Of a DNA stretch of 64,000 bases, positions 1 through 8,451 are shown piece after piece (position 1 is the first letter of the stretch; every line of letters starts with the position of its first letter). The notes below the pieces were generated by a model. That model did not search any database. It saw nothing but the letters and a program-made list of their open reading frames with translations, and was not told the origin of the DNA. The position numbers and the translations under genes are program-made. The stretch comes from CAVVDT01 sp963747005. GTDB lineage: Bacteria > Pseudomonadota > Alphaproteobacteria > Rhizobiales > Aestuariivirgaceae. The stretch lies in contig CAVVDT010000004.1 of assembly GCA_963747005.1 (NCBI GenBank), positions 124,001 to 188,000 of the forward strand. The letters run 5' to 3'.

Positions 1-39
1 GGAACTGGCGCACACACCGCGCATCCCCTCACCCGCCGC

Positions 40-189
40 CTACCTCAGATGGACCCGAGCCCTGAAGTCGGCGGCGCTTGCGCATCCGGAATGGAAGCAG
101 CCGCCGATCAGGCTGGCCATGCGCCCGCTGCCGTCGAAAGACGCCGGATGACGGCGCACCGGGCTTGAATCATTTTCGCCACCGCTCAC
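40..189 (-). CDS. possible small ORF, unknown function
   Basis: A 49-codon reading frame starts at GTG and is preceded by a strong Shine-Dalgarno-like AGGAGG five bases upstream. It ends in TAG at 42-40. The product is polar, has two cysteines and resembles nothing I know. The ribosome-binding site is the only argument for it, so it may be spurious. Apart from this, bases 1-325 hold no recognisable gene; the stretch separates an unseen neighbour from the coiled-coil gene at 368. Confidence 0.2.
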   Translation of the reverse strand: MSGGENDSSPVRRHPASFDGSGRMASLIGGCFHSGCASAADFRARVHLR

Positions 190-257
190 CGCAACCTCCT
201 GCTTTATAGCGATTTTTCCATCTGCCCCAGGGTCGCGCCGAAGGCCGTCTGGTCCGG

Positions 258-274
258 CTAACCAAACGCTAACC
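258..274 (+). promoter_or_regulatory. degenerate CtrA-like box candidate
   Basis: Two CTAA half-sites are separated by exactly seven bases (258-261 and 269-272), each followed by CC. The CtrA consensus in alphaproteobacteria is TTAA-N7-TTAA, so each half carries one mismatch. It lies about 95 bases before the likely start of the coiled-coil gene. Only the spacing supports it. Confidence 0.2.
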
Positions 275-367
275 AGTTTTGCCGAATAATCCGGCCATCG
301 AGGACGGCGTATTTGCCCCGAGCTGATGCGCCCGGTCCCGTGGCACGTCTGTAGACTGGGGCACGAA

Positions 368-1654
368 GTGACAAAGGCGAATCGACCAGATTTCGAGGCC
401 ATCGAGGCCGCGGTGATGGAGACCGAGAGGGGACGCTGGTTTCTGGCCGAATATGCCCGCCGGCAGCGCAGCGCCGACACCCAGCGGCTGCTCGAGGCCA
501 TCCACAGGCTGGAAGCGGCCATCGGCTCGCAGGTCATCCCGGCTGCCGGCGACGACATCAGTCATGAGCTTTCGGCCATGGCCGCGGCCTTGCACGCCAC
601 CGAGACAGAAATGCGCGAGGTAAGGAGCGACCGCCTCGCCGATCGCGGCGCTGTCCCAAACGGCAGCACCGCCTTTGAGGATGTGGCCGCGCGGGCCCGT
701 AACCTGGCCGCCGGCCTGGCGGCGACCACCGAGGCGCTGGAAAAGGCCGGCGAGGCCTTGCACGACGAACCGGCAGTCGCCGCCCGCATCACCGGGCTGG
801 AGGAAGATCTCGCCCGTCTTGACGAGCACCGCCAGACCCAGGACGTCCTCAGCCAGCGGATTTCCAAGGCCATGGGCCTCATCGCCCATCTACAGGAGCG
901 CATCGCCACGAGCCTTGGCGACGGTCCTCCCGCTGTCGGGCAGGAAACCCCGGCTGCGGCGGCTACGGATACATTGCTCGATGACGCCGAAGTGAACTAT
1001 TTCGAGGCGGACCGCGAGCTGTTTTCAACCTCCGATATCCCTCCATTGCCGTCCCACGACCTCGTCGCCGACGACCCGGAAAACGCCCCGCACCTGGCCG
1101 GCATGCTGGATGAGGCCCTCGCCGCCATGCCCGATGCCGGCAGCGAGGATACAATGAACCCAACAACGGAAGCCGCAGCGTCAGAGCCTGAGGCAGAAGC
1201 ACCCACAGCGCCTGAACCCGATGCAACCCAGCCCGCCGCAGCCGAAGCTATGGCTGCTGAAGGCGCCGCCAAACCGGCCCGCCGGCGCGTCGTCATCGTG
1301 CGCACCGCCCAGACGCCTGCCGCAGAAGGGCTGGCCGAGCAGCCTCCTTCACCCGATGCGCCGGCTGCGACCACGGCCCCCGAAGCCGCGCCGCCAACCG
1401 CGCCCCAGACGGCCGATGCCGAACCCGGCCCCGAGGCGGTCATGCAGATGTTCACGGAAGCCGCGGCCAGGCACGGCGTCTCACCCGTCAGCGTCGCCGC
1501 GGAGGAAGGTCAGTCGGCGCCCTTGGGGTCCATGACCCCCGGCCCCGAGGAACGGCGCCGCATCGTCGTCATCCGCCGCAATTCCTCCGCCGATACGCCC
1601 ATACCGCTGGAAGATGCGGGCGAGGACGTCGCCAAGACCGGCAAGCCGCACTGA
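368..1654 (+). CDS. Ala/Pro-rich coiled-coil protein, unknown function
   Basis: A protein of about 428 residues with no recognised enzyme domain. The first ~200 residues are helical and charged, with predicted coiled-coil character and a segment ETERGRWFLAEYARR near the N-terminus. The remainder is a long Ala/Pro/Glu-rich linker, probably disordered. Two short basic-hydrophobic motifs, RRRVVIVR and RRRIVVIRR, recur in the C-terminal third and may be docking sites. GTG at 368 is preferred because the conserved-looking part begins there; an upstream frame-matched ATG at 326 would add 14 residues. There is no signal peptide or membrane segment, so it is probably cytoplasmic. It converges on the MBL-fold gene 22 bases away. 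Confidence 0.7.
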   Translation: MTKANRPDFEAIEAAVMETERGRWFLAEYARRQRSADTQRLLEAIHRLEAAIGSQVIPAAGDDISHELSAMAAALHATETEMREVRSDRLADRGAVPNGSTAFEDVAARARNLAAGLAATTEALEKAGEALHDEPAVAARITGLEEDLARLDEHRQTQDVLSQRISKAMGLIAHLQERIATSLGDGPPAVGQETPAAAATDTLLDDAEVNYFEADRELFSTSDIPPLPSHDLVADDPENAPHLAGMLDEALAAMPDAGSEDTMNPTTEAAASEPEAEAPTAPEPDATQPAAAEAMAAEGAAKPARRRVVIVRTAQTPAAEGLAEQPPSPDAPAATTAPEAAPPTAPQTADAEPGPEAVMQMFTEAAARHGVSPVSVAAEEGQSAPLGSMTPGPEERRRIVVIRRNSSADTPIPLEDAGEDVAKTGKPH

Positions 1655-1676
1655 TCGTTGCCGGCGCCATCCTCGC

Positions 1677-2546
1677 CTACAGGCGGTTGATTGGCATCTT
1701 GAGGTAAACCGTGCCGTTGTCCTCCGGCTCGGGCATCTGGCCGGCGCGCATGTTCACCTGGATCGACGGCACGATCAGCCTGGGCATCGACAAGGTCCTG
1801 TCGCGCGCCTCGCGCATGGCCACGAACTCATCTTCGGTGACGCCATCGCGCACATGCACGTTGCGCGCCTTCTCTTCATCGACCGTGGTCTCCCAGGCAA
1901 AGGCATCGCGGCCCGGCGCCTTGTAGTCGTGGCACAGGAAGAGACGGGTATCGCCGGGGAGCGACAGCACCTTCTTGATGGAGCGATAGAGCTGGCGGGC
2001 GCTGCCGCCGGGAAAATCGGCCCGCGCGGTGCCATAATCGGGCATGAACAGCGTATCGCCGATGAACGCCGCATCACCGATCACATAGGTCATGCAGGCC
2101 GGTGTATGGCCGGGCGTGTGCATGACCATCACCGGCAGCGAGCCGATGGCGAATTCATCGCCGTCCTTGAACAGCCGGTCGAACTGGCTGCCGTCGCGCT
2201 CGAATTCGGTGCCGGCATTGAATATCTTCCCGAAGGTATCCTGCACCACGATGATATTGGCGCCGATCCCCAGCTTGCCGCCGAGTTTTTCCTGCACATA
2301 AGGCGCAGCGGAAAGATGATCGGCATGCACATGGGTTTCCAGCACCCATTCGCAACGGAGCCCCTCGGCCTTGACGAAGGCGATGATCTGATCGGCCGAA
2401 GCGGTGGAGGTGCGCCCCGCCGCAACATCGAAATCGAGGACCGAATCGATCACCGCCGCCGCCCGCGTCGCCGGGTCCCGGACCACGTAGCTGGCGGTGT
2501 TGGTCGGTTCATCGAAAAACGCCTTGACTTCGGGGCGGTGGGGCAT
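1677..2546 (-). CDS. MBL-fold metallo-hydrolase, persulfide-dioxygenase/BlH type
   Basis: A 289-residue metallo-beta-lactamase fold protein. The metal motif THVHADH is followed by further His residues (HTPGHT, LCHDYK), as in the glyoxalase II/ETHE1-like group that includes persulfide dioxygenases and BlH-type hydrolases. Such enzymes act on glutathione persulfide or related thioesters; the substrate here is not proven. ATG at 2546 is chosen because GGAGGAG lies just upstream; an in-frame ATG at 2564 has no better site. No signal peptide is seen. It is transcribed in the same direction as the EamA transporter upstream, 99 bases away. Confidence 0.85.
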   Translation of the reverse strand: MPHRPEVKAFFDEPTNTASYVVRDPATRAAAVIDSVLDFDVAAGRTSTASADQIIAFVKAEGLRCEWVLETHVHADHLSAAPYVQEKLGGKLGIGANIIVVQDTFGKIFNAGTEFERDGSQFDRLFKDGDEFAIGSLPVMVMHTPGHTPACMTYVIGDAAFIGDTLFMPDYGTARADFPGGSARQLYRSIKKVLSLPGDTRLFLCHDYKAPGRDAFAWETTVDEEKARNVHVRDGVTEDEFVAMREARDRTLSMPRLIVPSIQVNMRAGQMPEPEDNGTVYLKMPINRL

Positions 2547-2645
2547 CGTCTCCTCCTTCGGCACGAGTGTCCCGGCAGGACCGGGACATGGCGGGCAGCA
2601 AGGCCGCCGGTTCGATGCCAGTCTAGCAATTTCATCGCCAGAGCG

Positions 2646-3614
2646 TCAGGGGCAGCCGCGCCGCAAGGCCCGGCGCCCGGCGACCATCACCCGTCCGTCG
2701 ATGAGCGCCAGGCCCGCCGCGATGGTCGCCATGCCGAACATTTGCCGGGCGCTGAGACTTTCACCCAGCAACCCGCACCCCAGCAGCACCGCCGATGCCG
2801 GAATGAGCAGGGTGACGAGGCTGACATTGCCGGCGCCGGCCGATTTCAGGATGGCAAAGAACAGCACATAGGCAAGCGCGGTGCAGACCACCGCCAGTGC
2901 GGCAACGGCGAAGATGCTCTCGGCCGGCGGCGGCGAAAGCGTCCACGGCCGGTCGATGGCCAGGAGCAACGGAAACAGCATCAGGCTCGATCCCAGCGTC
3001 TGGCCGGCCGCCGTCACCAGCGGCGGGTGCACCGCCAGCCGCCGCCCGAAGACCCCCGCCATGCCGTAACTGATCGCCGCTGCGAGCACCGCCAGTTGTC
3101 CGGCGATGTGGGCGCCCAAGCCAGCCAGGGCGGTGAAGCCGATCATTGCCGCGACCCCCGTCAGGCCGGTGACAACGCCTGCCAGCCGCATGCCATCGAG
3201 CTGCTCGTCGCGGGTTGCGAAATGGGCGATGACGATGGTGAAGAACGGCGTCGTCGCATTGAGGATCGACGCCAGCCCCGAAGCGATCTCGCGTTGTCCC
3301 CACACGATCAGGCTGAACGGAACGACATTATTGAGAAACCCCATGACAACCAGATCACGCCACTGGCCGGGGCCGCGAGGTCGCGCCAGCCCCAGCGCTG
3401 CGACCAGTGCCCACAGCACCAGCGTGGCGACACTGACGCGCAGCCACACGATGGTGATGGTCGGCAGATAGCGCACCGCAACGGCGTTGAAATAGAACGA
3501 GCCGCCCCAGATGGCGCCGAGCGCCAGCAACATCGCCCACTCTCTGGGTCCCATGGTGCGTGTGATGGTCAAGGGATGCGCTGCCTTCCGCCGTCCGGCC
3601 ACAGCAGTCGACAT
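2646..3614 (-). CDS. EamA/DMT-family transporter
   Basis: A hydrophobic protein of about 322 residues with roughly ten membrane segments arranged as two EamA repeats, typical of drug/metabolite transporter exporters. The motif AIWGGSFYFN near the N-terminus is characteristic of the first EamA repeat. The substrate cannot be predicted; relatives export amino acids, metabolites or nucleosides. The start is uncertain: ATG at 3614 gives a 20-residue leader, whereas ATG at 3554 begins right before the first membrane helix and gives the more usual ~300-residue length. Confidence 0.85.
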   Translation of the reverse strand: MSTAVAGRRKAAHPLTITRTMGPREWAMLLALGAIWGGSFYFNAVAVRYLPTITIVWLRVSVATLVLWALVAALGLARPRGPGQWRDLVVMGFLNNVVPFSLIVWGQREIASGLASILNATTPFFTIVIAHFATRDEQLDGMRLAGVVTGLTGVAAMIGFTALAGLGAHIAGQLAVLAAAISYGMAGVFGRRLAVHPPLVTAAGQTLGSSLMLFPLLLAIDRPWTLSPPPAESIFAVAALAVVCTALAYVLFFAILKSAGAGNVSLVTLLIPASAVLLGCGLLGESLSARQMFGMATIAAGLALIDGRVMVAGRRALRRGCP

Positions 3615-3657
3615 AGTCGCAATGTCAGGGCGCCGACACCCGTTTCTTGCGCTCAGG

Positions 3658-3702
3658 GCATGATGCCGAAACGTGGATACCACACTTCGGGCAACATCAT
3701 GC
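3658..3702. repeat. RIME-like palindrome, copy 1
   Basis: An imperfect palindrome with arms GCATGATGCCGAAACGTGG and CACACTTCGGGCAACATCATGC around a short centre. Two closely related copies lie at 32538 and 46936. This copy carries only the first of the two hairpins seen in the others. The 45-base core and intergenic placement match dispersed mosaic elements of rhizobia. Confidence 0.75.
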
Positions 3703-4178
3703 TCAACTTATTGGAATCGAACAGGATCGGCCAAAAAGAGAAACGCGGGGTCGCCCGAAAGCCACCCCGCGCTTTTCTGCCTCGGGTCAGCGCCGCGACC
3801 AGCCATCGCCCTTGCGGACAATCGTCGGCCAGCGTCACCGCGCCCGGACAATGCACACCTGCCGGTTCCACGTCCCGTCGCCGGGACATCAGATAGGGCG
3901 GCCGGTTCGATCTCCCGAGGCTCTCAACGCTGCCGTTCCCGCCAGTACCGCCATTTGCCCCGAAGGGCCGGCTTGCACCGCCTGAAACGACCGGGCGAGA
4001 AACCCTGGTCCGCTTCCGAAGCCCCCTGGAGGGCTTGTGCAGGTGAAAGTGTGCCTCTATCGCGGCGCCCTGTCGCGCACCATGTCGGCATTATCCACAC
4101 ACCGTCCACAGCAAACTGGAAATGGGCATGATCATCGCCTTTGACCCTGCCGGCAGCGATCGTCTGGCTTCCCGCGGT
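3703..4178. other. intergenic region without a confident gene
   Basis: Between the RIME-like palindrome and the stop of moxR I see no reading frame with a convincing ribosome-binding site and protein-like composition. It contains one GC-rich hairpin, annotated separately. Short frames at 3653-3889 and 3924-4109 on the minus strand were judged unlikely. Confidence 0.5.
3733..3771 (-). terminator. GC hairpin with T-rich tail
   Basis: An 8-bp stem, CGCGGGGT (3744-3751) with ACCCCGCG (3764-3771), is followed on the minus strand by TTTCTCTTTTT. That is the form of a rho-independent terminator for minus-strand transcripts, for instance from moxR about 400 bases upstream. Confidence 0.5.
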
Positions 4179-5024
4179 TCAGCGGCCTTCGCGCCGCGCC
4201 ATGAAGGCCAGGCGCTCGAACAGCATGACATCCTGCTCGTTCTTGAGCAGCGCCCCATGCAGCGGAGGGATGAGCTTGCGCGGATCGCGCTCGCGCAGGG
4301 TATCGGGGCCCACATCCTCGTTGAGCAGCAATTTCAGCCAGTCGAGCAGTTCCGAGGTCGACGGTTTCTTCTTCAGTCCCGGCACCTCGCGCATGTCGTA
4401 GAAAATGTTGAGCGCTTCATTCACCAGCCTGCCCTTGAGGCCCGGAAAGTGCACCTCGATGATCTCGCCCATGGTGTCGCGGTCGGGAAACTTGATGAAA
4501 TGGAAAAAGCACCGCCTGAGAAAAGCATCGGGCAATTCCTTTTCGTTGTTGGACGTGATGATCACGATGGGCCGGTTGGTCGCCGCCACTGTTTCCCCGG
4601 TTTCGTAAACGTGGAATTCCATGCGGTCGAGTTCCAGCAGCAGATCGTTGGGGAACTCGATGTCGGCCTTGTCGATCTCGTCGATCAGCAGCACCGGACG
4701 GCTTGCATGGGTGAAGGCCTCCCACAGCTTGCCCTTGCGGATGTAGTTGGCAATGTCGTGGACGCGGCTATCGCCAAGCTGCGAATCCCGCAATCGGCTG
4801 ACAGCGTCATATTCATACAAGCCCTGTTGCGCCTTGGTGGTCGACTTGATGTGCCATTCAATGAGCGGGGCATCGACGGCTTTGGCAACCTCCCTGGCCA
4901 GCACCGTCTTGCCGGTTCCGGGCTCGCCCTTCACCAGCAACGGACGTTCCAGCACGATGGCCGCGTTGACGGCGATGCGCAAATCGTCGGTGGCGACATA
5001 ATCGCTGGTGCCTTCAAAACGCAT
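4179..5024 (-). CDS. MoxR-family AAA+ ATPase
   Basis: A 281-residue AAA+ protein. Walker A is GEPGTGKT (residues 33-40) and Walker B is VLLIDEID (111-118), with a sensor-1-like stretch VIITSNNEKELPDAFLRR. The MoxR branch acts as a chaperone, often inserting metal or assembling enzyme complexes with a VWA-domain partner; the closest pattern is CoxD-like. No VWA partner gene lies next to it in this window, which is unusual for the family. Cytoplasmic. The initiation codon at 5024 fits the family N-terminus. Confidence 0.9.
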   Translation of the reverse strand: MRFEGTSDYVATDDLRIAVNAAIVLERPLLVKGEPGTGKTVLAREVAKAVDAPLIEWHIKSTTKAQQGLYEYDAVSRLRDSQLGDSRVHDIANYIRKGKLWEAFTHASRPVLLIDEIDKADIEFPNDLLLELDRMEFHVYETGETVAATNRPIVIITSNNEKELPDAFLRRCFFHFIKFPDRDTMGEIIEVHFPGLKGRLVNEALNIFYDMREVPGLKKKPSTSELLDWLKLLLNEDVGPDTLRERDPRKLIPPLHGALLKNEQDVMLFERLAFMARREGR

Positions 5025-5261
5025 GGGATCCCGTCCGTTCCTGGTGTGGTTTGAAGCGGCTCGTTTACTTGACGGCGACCGCGGCGTCTACCGCCTTCGC
5101 CATGCCCCACGGGGCGGCACCGTGTCTCCCGGAGCATCCGCCAAGTTTTCCTTACGGAAACTTGAATGGTCCCGCCGTTAACGAAATTTCACAAAAGATT
5201 CATAGAGATGAGACCATTCAGTGGCCATGGTCCGAAACCTGCAGGACCCCGCAAAAGCCTA

Positions 5262-5290
5262 TTGAAGGCTCGCCGACACGCCGATATATA
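5262..5290 (+). promoter_or_regulatory. candidate sigma-70 promoter of dksA
   Basis: TTGAAG (5262-5267) and TATATA (5285-5290) are separated by exactly 17 bases, a good match in spacing to a housekeeping promoter. Transcription would start near 5297, about 40 bases before the dksA start. The rest of the 312-base divergent gap between moxR and dksA shows no other clear signal. Confidence 0.45.
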
Positions 5291-5336
5291 GGCGCAACAA
5301 AAGTCGCAAGCCGGCATTGAGGGAGATCGTTCACGA

Positions 5337-5753
5337 ATGACCGGGAAACGGGCTCAGTCCTACCATCCGACTGACAAGGAGCCGTTCATGAACACGCGGC
5401 AGCGTCAGTACTTCCGCGAAAAGCTCCTGAACTGGCGAGAGGATATCCTGCGTGAGAGTCGTGAGACGCTGCAGAACCTCCAGGATGAAAACAACGTCCT
5501 GCCCGATCTCGCCGACCGCGCCTCGACCGAAACCGACCGGGCGCTGGAACTCAGGACCCGCGACCGCCAGCGCAAGCTGATCGCCAAGATCGACGCGGCG
5601 CTGAAGCGCATCGACGATGGCACCTACGGCTACTGCGAAGAGACCGGCGAGCCCATCAGCCTCAGGCGTCTGGACGCCCGTCCGATCGCCACCCTGTCGA
5701 TCGAGGCCCAGGAGCGCCACGAACGCCGCGAGCGCGTCTACCGCGACGATTGA
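5337..5753 (+). CDS. dksA: RNA polymerase-binding regulator DksA
   Basis: A 138-residue protein of the DksA/TraR family, which binds the RNA polymerase secondary channel and mediates the stringent response with ppGpp. The coiled-coil tip motif DxxDxA is present (D57, D60, A62). The zinc-finger region keeps only one cysteine (C100 in YGYCEETGEPIS); the other usual cysteines are replaced, as is common in alphaproteobacterial DksA. The start at 5337 is preferred over the internal ATG at 5388, although the latter has a good AAGGAG site, because homologues carry the preceding KEPFMN segment. Confidence 0.93.
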   Translation: MTGKRAQSYHPTDKEPFMNTRQRQYFREKLLNWREDILRESRETLQNLQDENNVLPDLADRASTETDRALELRTRDRQRKLIAKIDAALKRIDDGTYGYCEETGEPISLRRLDARPIATLSIEAQERHERRERVYRDD

Positions 5754-5771
5754 GACCCTGGACTGAAGACC

Positions 5772-6242
5772 CTATTCATCTTCCTGTTTTGGGCCGCCGG
5801 AGACAATCTTCGGCGGTTCGCGGTCGACGGGGCGCAAGGTGGGGGTATGGTCTCCGAAAACCGGCGGACGCGGTGCGGGTGCGGGACGCGGCTTTACGAC
5901 ACGCAGTTCGGGCTCGACCAGTTCGGAGCGCTCACTTTCCGATGATGGCGCAGCGCGGCGCCTGCTCCGCTGGCCCACAGTATCGCCGGTGATCCCGGTT
6001 TCGACGACCAGATCTTCGTTGCCGCCGATAAGCAAGAGGTGCTCCACCCCGTCGCGGCGCACCAGGACCAGCCGGCGCTGCTTGTCGATCTCGCGAAATT
6101 CGCTGATGCCGAGGCGCGAACCGCGCCGCCCGCGCACCCGCCCGCCGATGGCGCGCGCCACCATCACCGCCAGCAGCAACACGGCAATGATGATGAGCAC
6201 GGCGACGCCGTAATAGATATAGGGAGGTTGCAGATACGCCAT
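5772..6242 (-). CDS. FliO-like flagellar biosynthesis family protein
   Basis: A 156-residue protein with one N-terminal membrane helix (residues ~8-30), then a compact domain (SRLGISEFREIDKQRRLVLV and EHLLLIGGNEDLVVE) matching the FliO fold, then a Pro-rich, Arg-rich tail. FliO assists assembly of the flagellar export gate. No other flagellar gene is present in the window, so a flagellar role is from family resemblance only. ATG at 6242 places the membrane helix right at the N-terminus; a frame-matched ATG at 6293 would add 17 residues. It converges with dksA. Confidence 0.7.
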   Translation of the reverse strand: MAYLQPPYIYYGVAVLIIIAVLLLAVMVARAIGGRVRGRRGSRLGISEFREIDKQRRLVLVRRDGVEHLLLIGGNEDLVVETGITGDTVGQRSRRRAAPSSESERSELVEPELRVVKPRPAPAPRPPVFGDHTPTLRPVDREPPKIVSGGPKQEDE

Positions 6243-6458
6243 GATAATCCCCGTTTGCACACCCCGAGCACGGTAGTTTATACCGCATCGCACCAGGATT
6301 GGTTAACAATGTAGCAAAAGAAGGGCTGCGGGCCACCTCGCACGAACCAGCCCCATGAATGCCGGCTAAACAAGGCCCTCAGTCTCCGTTCAGCCGCTAA
6401 GGATTATGTCTGTCGATCATCGCAGGCAGACCGATCCCGGATCGAAGCGAGGACCGCC

Positions 6459-6713
6459 ATGACCGCTACCACCGGCAACTGGGCCGCAAGGCCGACACAC
6501 GAAAGCCCGACATCCCTGATTTCAGCCTGGTTCGGTGCCGCCCGCCGGGCATGGATCCAGCACCGCGAACACCGCCGTGCCCACGCCCACTACCGTGCCC
6601 TCGGCGCCGTCAGCGATGCCACGCTCAGGGACATCGGCGTACGCCGCTGCGAAATCATGTCTATGTCGCTAGGCGATGCATCGGGCCGGCGCCGGAGCTT
6701 CGGCTGCCGCTAG
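6459..6713 (+). CDS. DUF1127 domain protein
   Basis: An 84-residue basic protein. The C-terminal half contains the DUF1127 signature LGAVSDATLRDIGVRRCEI. Small DUF1127 proteins in alphaproteobacteria are linked to RNA turnover, phosphate and stress adaptation. This one has a longer N-terminal part than the ~50-residue forms, with two tryptophans. A GAGGA site lies 6 bases before the ATG. Confidence 0.85.
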   Translation: MTATTGNWAARPTHESPTSLISAWFGAARRAWIQHREHRRAHAHYRALGAVSDATLRDIGVRRCEIMSMSLGDASGRRRSFGCR

Positions 6714-6844
6714 GCACCGACTGCACCGTTTCCACCTTGCGGCCCGCTGCTGAAGCCCCAACCATTGCCGCGAGCATTGAGGTGTGTTTTAATTTGGCCT
6801 GTCAGCTTCGGATTTATCGCGGCATCCTGGCAGGGGTAAGACCT

Positions 6845-7042
6845 TTGAACATCATCACGAACATCATTGGCGCTTTGGGTGCAATCACCTATGTCGGCTT
6901 TTTCGCCTACAAGGTCGACAAACTACCGCTGATTGTCATCGTCGTGTTCGTTCTGAGCCTGATGCTTTTATCTTTCTACGACGATATCCGCCGAGATCGG
7001 ACCATTTCGCGTATTCGCAACGAAAACGACCGCCAAAAATAG
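6845..7042 (+). CDS. small two-helix membrane protein
   Basis: A 65-residue protein starting at TTG, with AGGGG eight bases upstream. It has two hydrophobic stretches (around residues 3-17 and 24-41) and a charged C-terminal tail rich in Arg, Asp and Asn. No family is recognised. A GTG at 6782 is in frame and would give 21 more residues. It converges on the amidase gene with a gap of 6 bases. Confidence 0.5.
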   Translation: MNIITNIIGALGAITYVGFFAYKVDKLPLIVIVVFVLSLMLLSFYDDIRRDRTISRIRNENDRQK

Positions 7043-7048
7043 TCAGGC

Positions 7049-8377
7049 TCAACCCTCCTCCGACGCAATACGTTCGACCAGCCACCGGGCGGTGCGCAAG
7101 AGCCGTGCATCATTGCCACGCTGGCCGACGAGTTGCACGCCGATCGGCAGATCGTTGCTGCCGTGCAGCAGCGGCAGCGACACCGCCGGCACCCCGAGCA
7201 GCGACCAGATGGTACAGAAGATCGGGCTTCCGGTTGTCTCGAGACCTGGCGCTTCGCCCGGCGCGGCGGGCGTCACGATGGCGTCGTAGCGATCGAAAAT
7301 TTCACCAAGTGCCCGGTTCAACAACGGGATCCGGGCAACGGCACGAATATAGTCCGTGGCGGCAATCTTTGGGCCACGCTCGAGCTGGGCGGCGAGGCCG
7401 GCGCTGAGGCGATCGCGCCCCTTGTCGTATTCCGCTGCGAGGCTCACCGCCAGTTCCGCGTCCTGGATCATGGTGTGCAGCGCCACCGCTTCATCGAACA
7501 TGGACGGCAGTTCCACCTCGTCCACGCTCTCACCAAGCGCTTCCACTAGCTCGGCAAAAGCCTCGACGGTGTCCTCATCGGCCTGATCCCAGACCGGCGT
7601 CCTGACGAACGCCAGTTTCGGCGGCAGCGGCGGTTCCTCTGCGGCGATCCGCGCCAGGTCCATGCGGGCCTGCGGATGCATATCCGGATCGGCCGGGTCG
7701 TAGGCCATCAGCACATCGCCCAGCAGAGCAGCATCGGCCACGCTGGTGGCGAAGACGCCGACCTGATCGAGCGTGCGCGACAGCGCCAGGACGCCCTGGC
7801 GCGAGATCAGCCCGTGGGTGGGTTTGAAGCCCACCACCCCGCAGAAGGCGCCCGGACGGATGATCGAGCCGTTGGTCTGCGAGCCGATCGCCAGCGGCAC
7901 CATGCCACTTGCAACCGCCGCAGCCGAGCCGCTGGAAGAGCCGCCGGGCGTGCGCTCGGGGTTCATCGGATGACGGGTTTTGCCGGGATGGTAGGTTGCA
8001 AGCTCGGTCGTCACCGTCTTGCCCATGATCACGCCGCCCGCCTGGCGCACGCGCGAGACGACGGTCGCATCGCGCAACGGTCGACGCCCTGCATGCAATA
8101 CAGTGCCGTCCTCGGTGGGCATATCGTCGGTATCGAAGATATCCTTGACGCCCACCGGGATGCCGTGCAGGGGGCCCAACGTCTTGCCGTCGGCGCGCGC
8201 CGCATCGAGGGTCCTGGCCTGCTGGCGCGCATGCTCGGGATCGATGAACGCCCAGGCCTCGATGCCGCTGTCGACTGCATCGATCCGGGCAAGGTAGTGA
8301 TCGACAACCTCCTCGGCGCTGACGCTGCCTTGGTGCAGCGCGGCGATGGTTTCGCGCAAGGCGGATACTTCAGTCAT
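7049..8377 (-). CDS. amidase signature family hydrolase
   Basis: A 442-residue amidase of the Ser-cisSer-Lys class. The catalytic lysine is in GIPVGVKDIFD, and the Gly/Ser signature TPGGSSSGSAAAVASGM supplies the cis-Ser and nucleophile region; GSQTNGSIIRPGAFCGVVG continues the signature. It hydrolyses amides to carboxylate and ammonia; the substrate is unknown. It is the last gene of a minus-strand run after dctP-dctQ-dctM, 74 bases behind dctM, so its substrate may be what the TRAP system imports. AGGAAAG lies upstream of the ATG. Confidence 0.9.
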   Translation of the reverse strand: MTEVSALRETIAALHQGSVSAEEVVDHYLARIDAVDSGIEAWAFIDPEHARQQARTLDAARADGKTLGPLHGIPVGVKDIFDTDDMPTEDGTVLHAGRRPLRDATVVSRVRQAGGVIMGKTVTTELATYHPGKTRHPMNPERTPGGSSSGSAAAVASGMVPLAIGSQTNGSIIRPGAFCGVVGFKPTHGLISRQGVLALSRTLDQVGVFATSVADAALLGDVLMAYDPADPDMHPQARMDLARIAAEEPPLPPKLAFVRTPVWDQADEDTVEAFAELVEALGESVDEVELPSMFDEAVALHTMIQDAELAVSLAAEYDKGRDRLSAGLAAQLERGPKIAATDYIRAVARIPLLNRALGEIFDRYDAIVTPAAPGEAPGLETTGSPIFCTIWSLLGVPAVSLPLLHGSNDLPIGVQLVGQRGNDARLLRTARWLVERIASEEG

Positions 8378-8451
8378 TCCCGGATTCTTTCCTGGTTACG
8401 ATGGCCTGCGTCCTGCCGGCCGGCGAAGGGCATGGGGCGTATTCGCCGGCG

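Noticed and set aside
1614..3896. A long plus-strand frame (760 codons) across the MBL and EamA genes.
   Set aside because: It is antisense to two genes with clear family motifs; composition is Arg/His/Gln-rich as expected of an opposite-strand shadow in GC-rich DNA.
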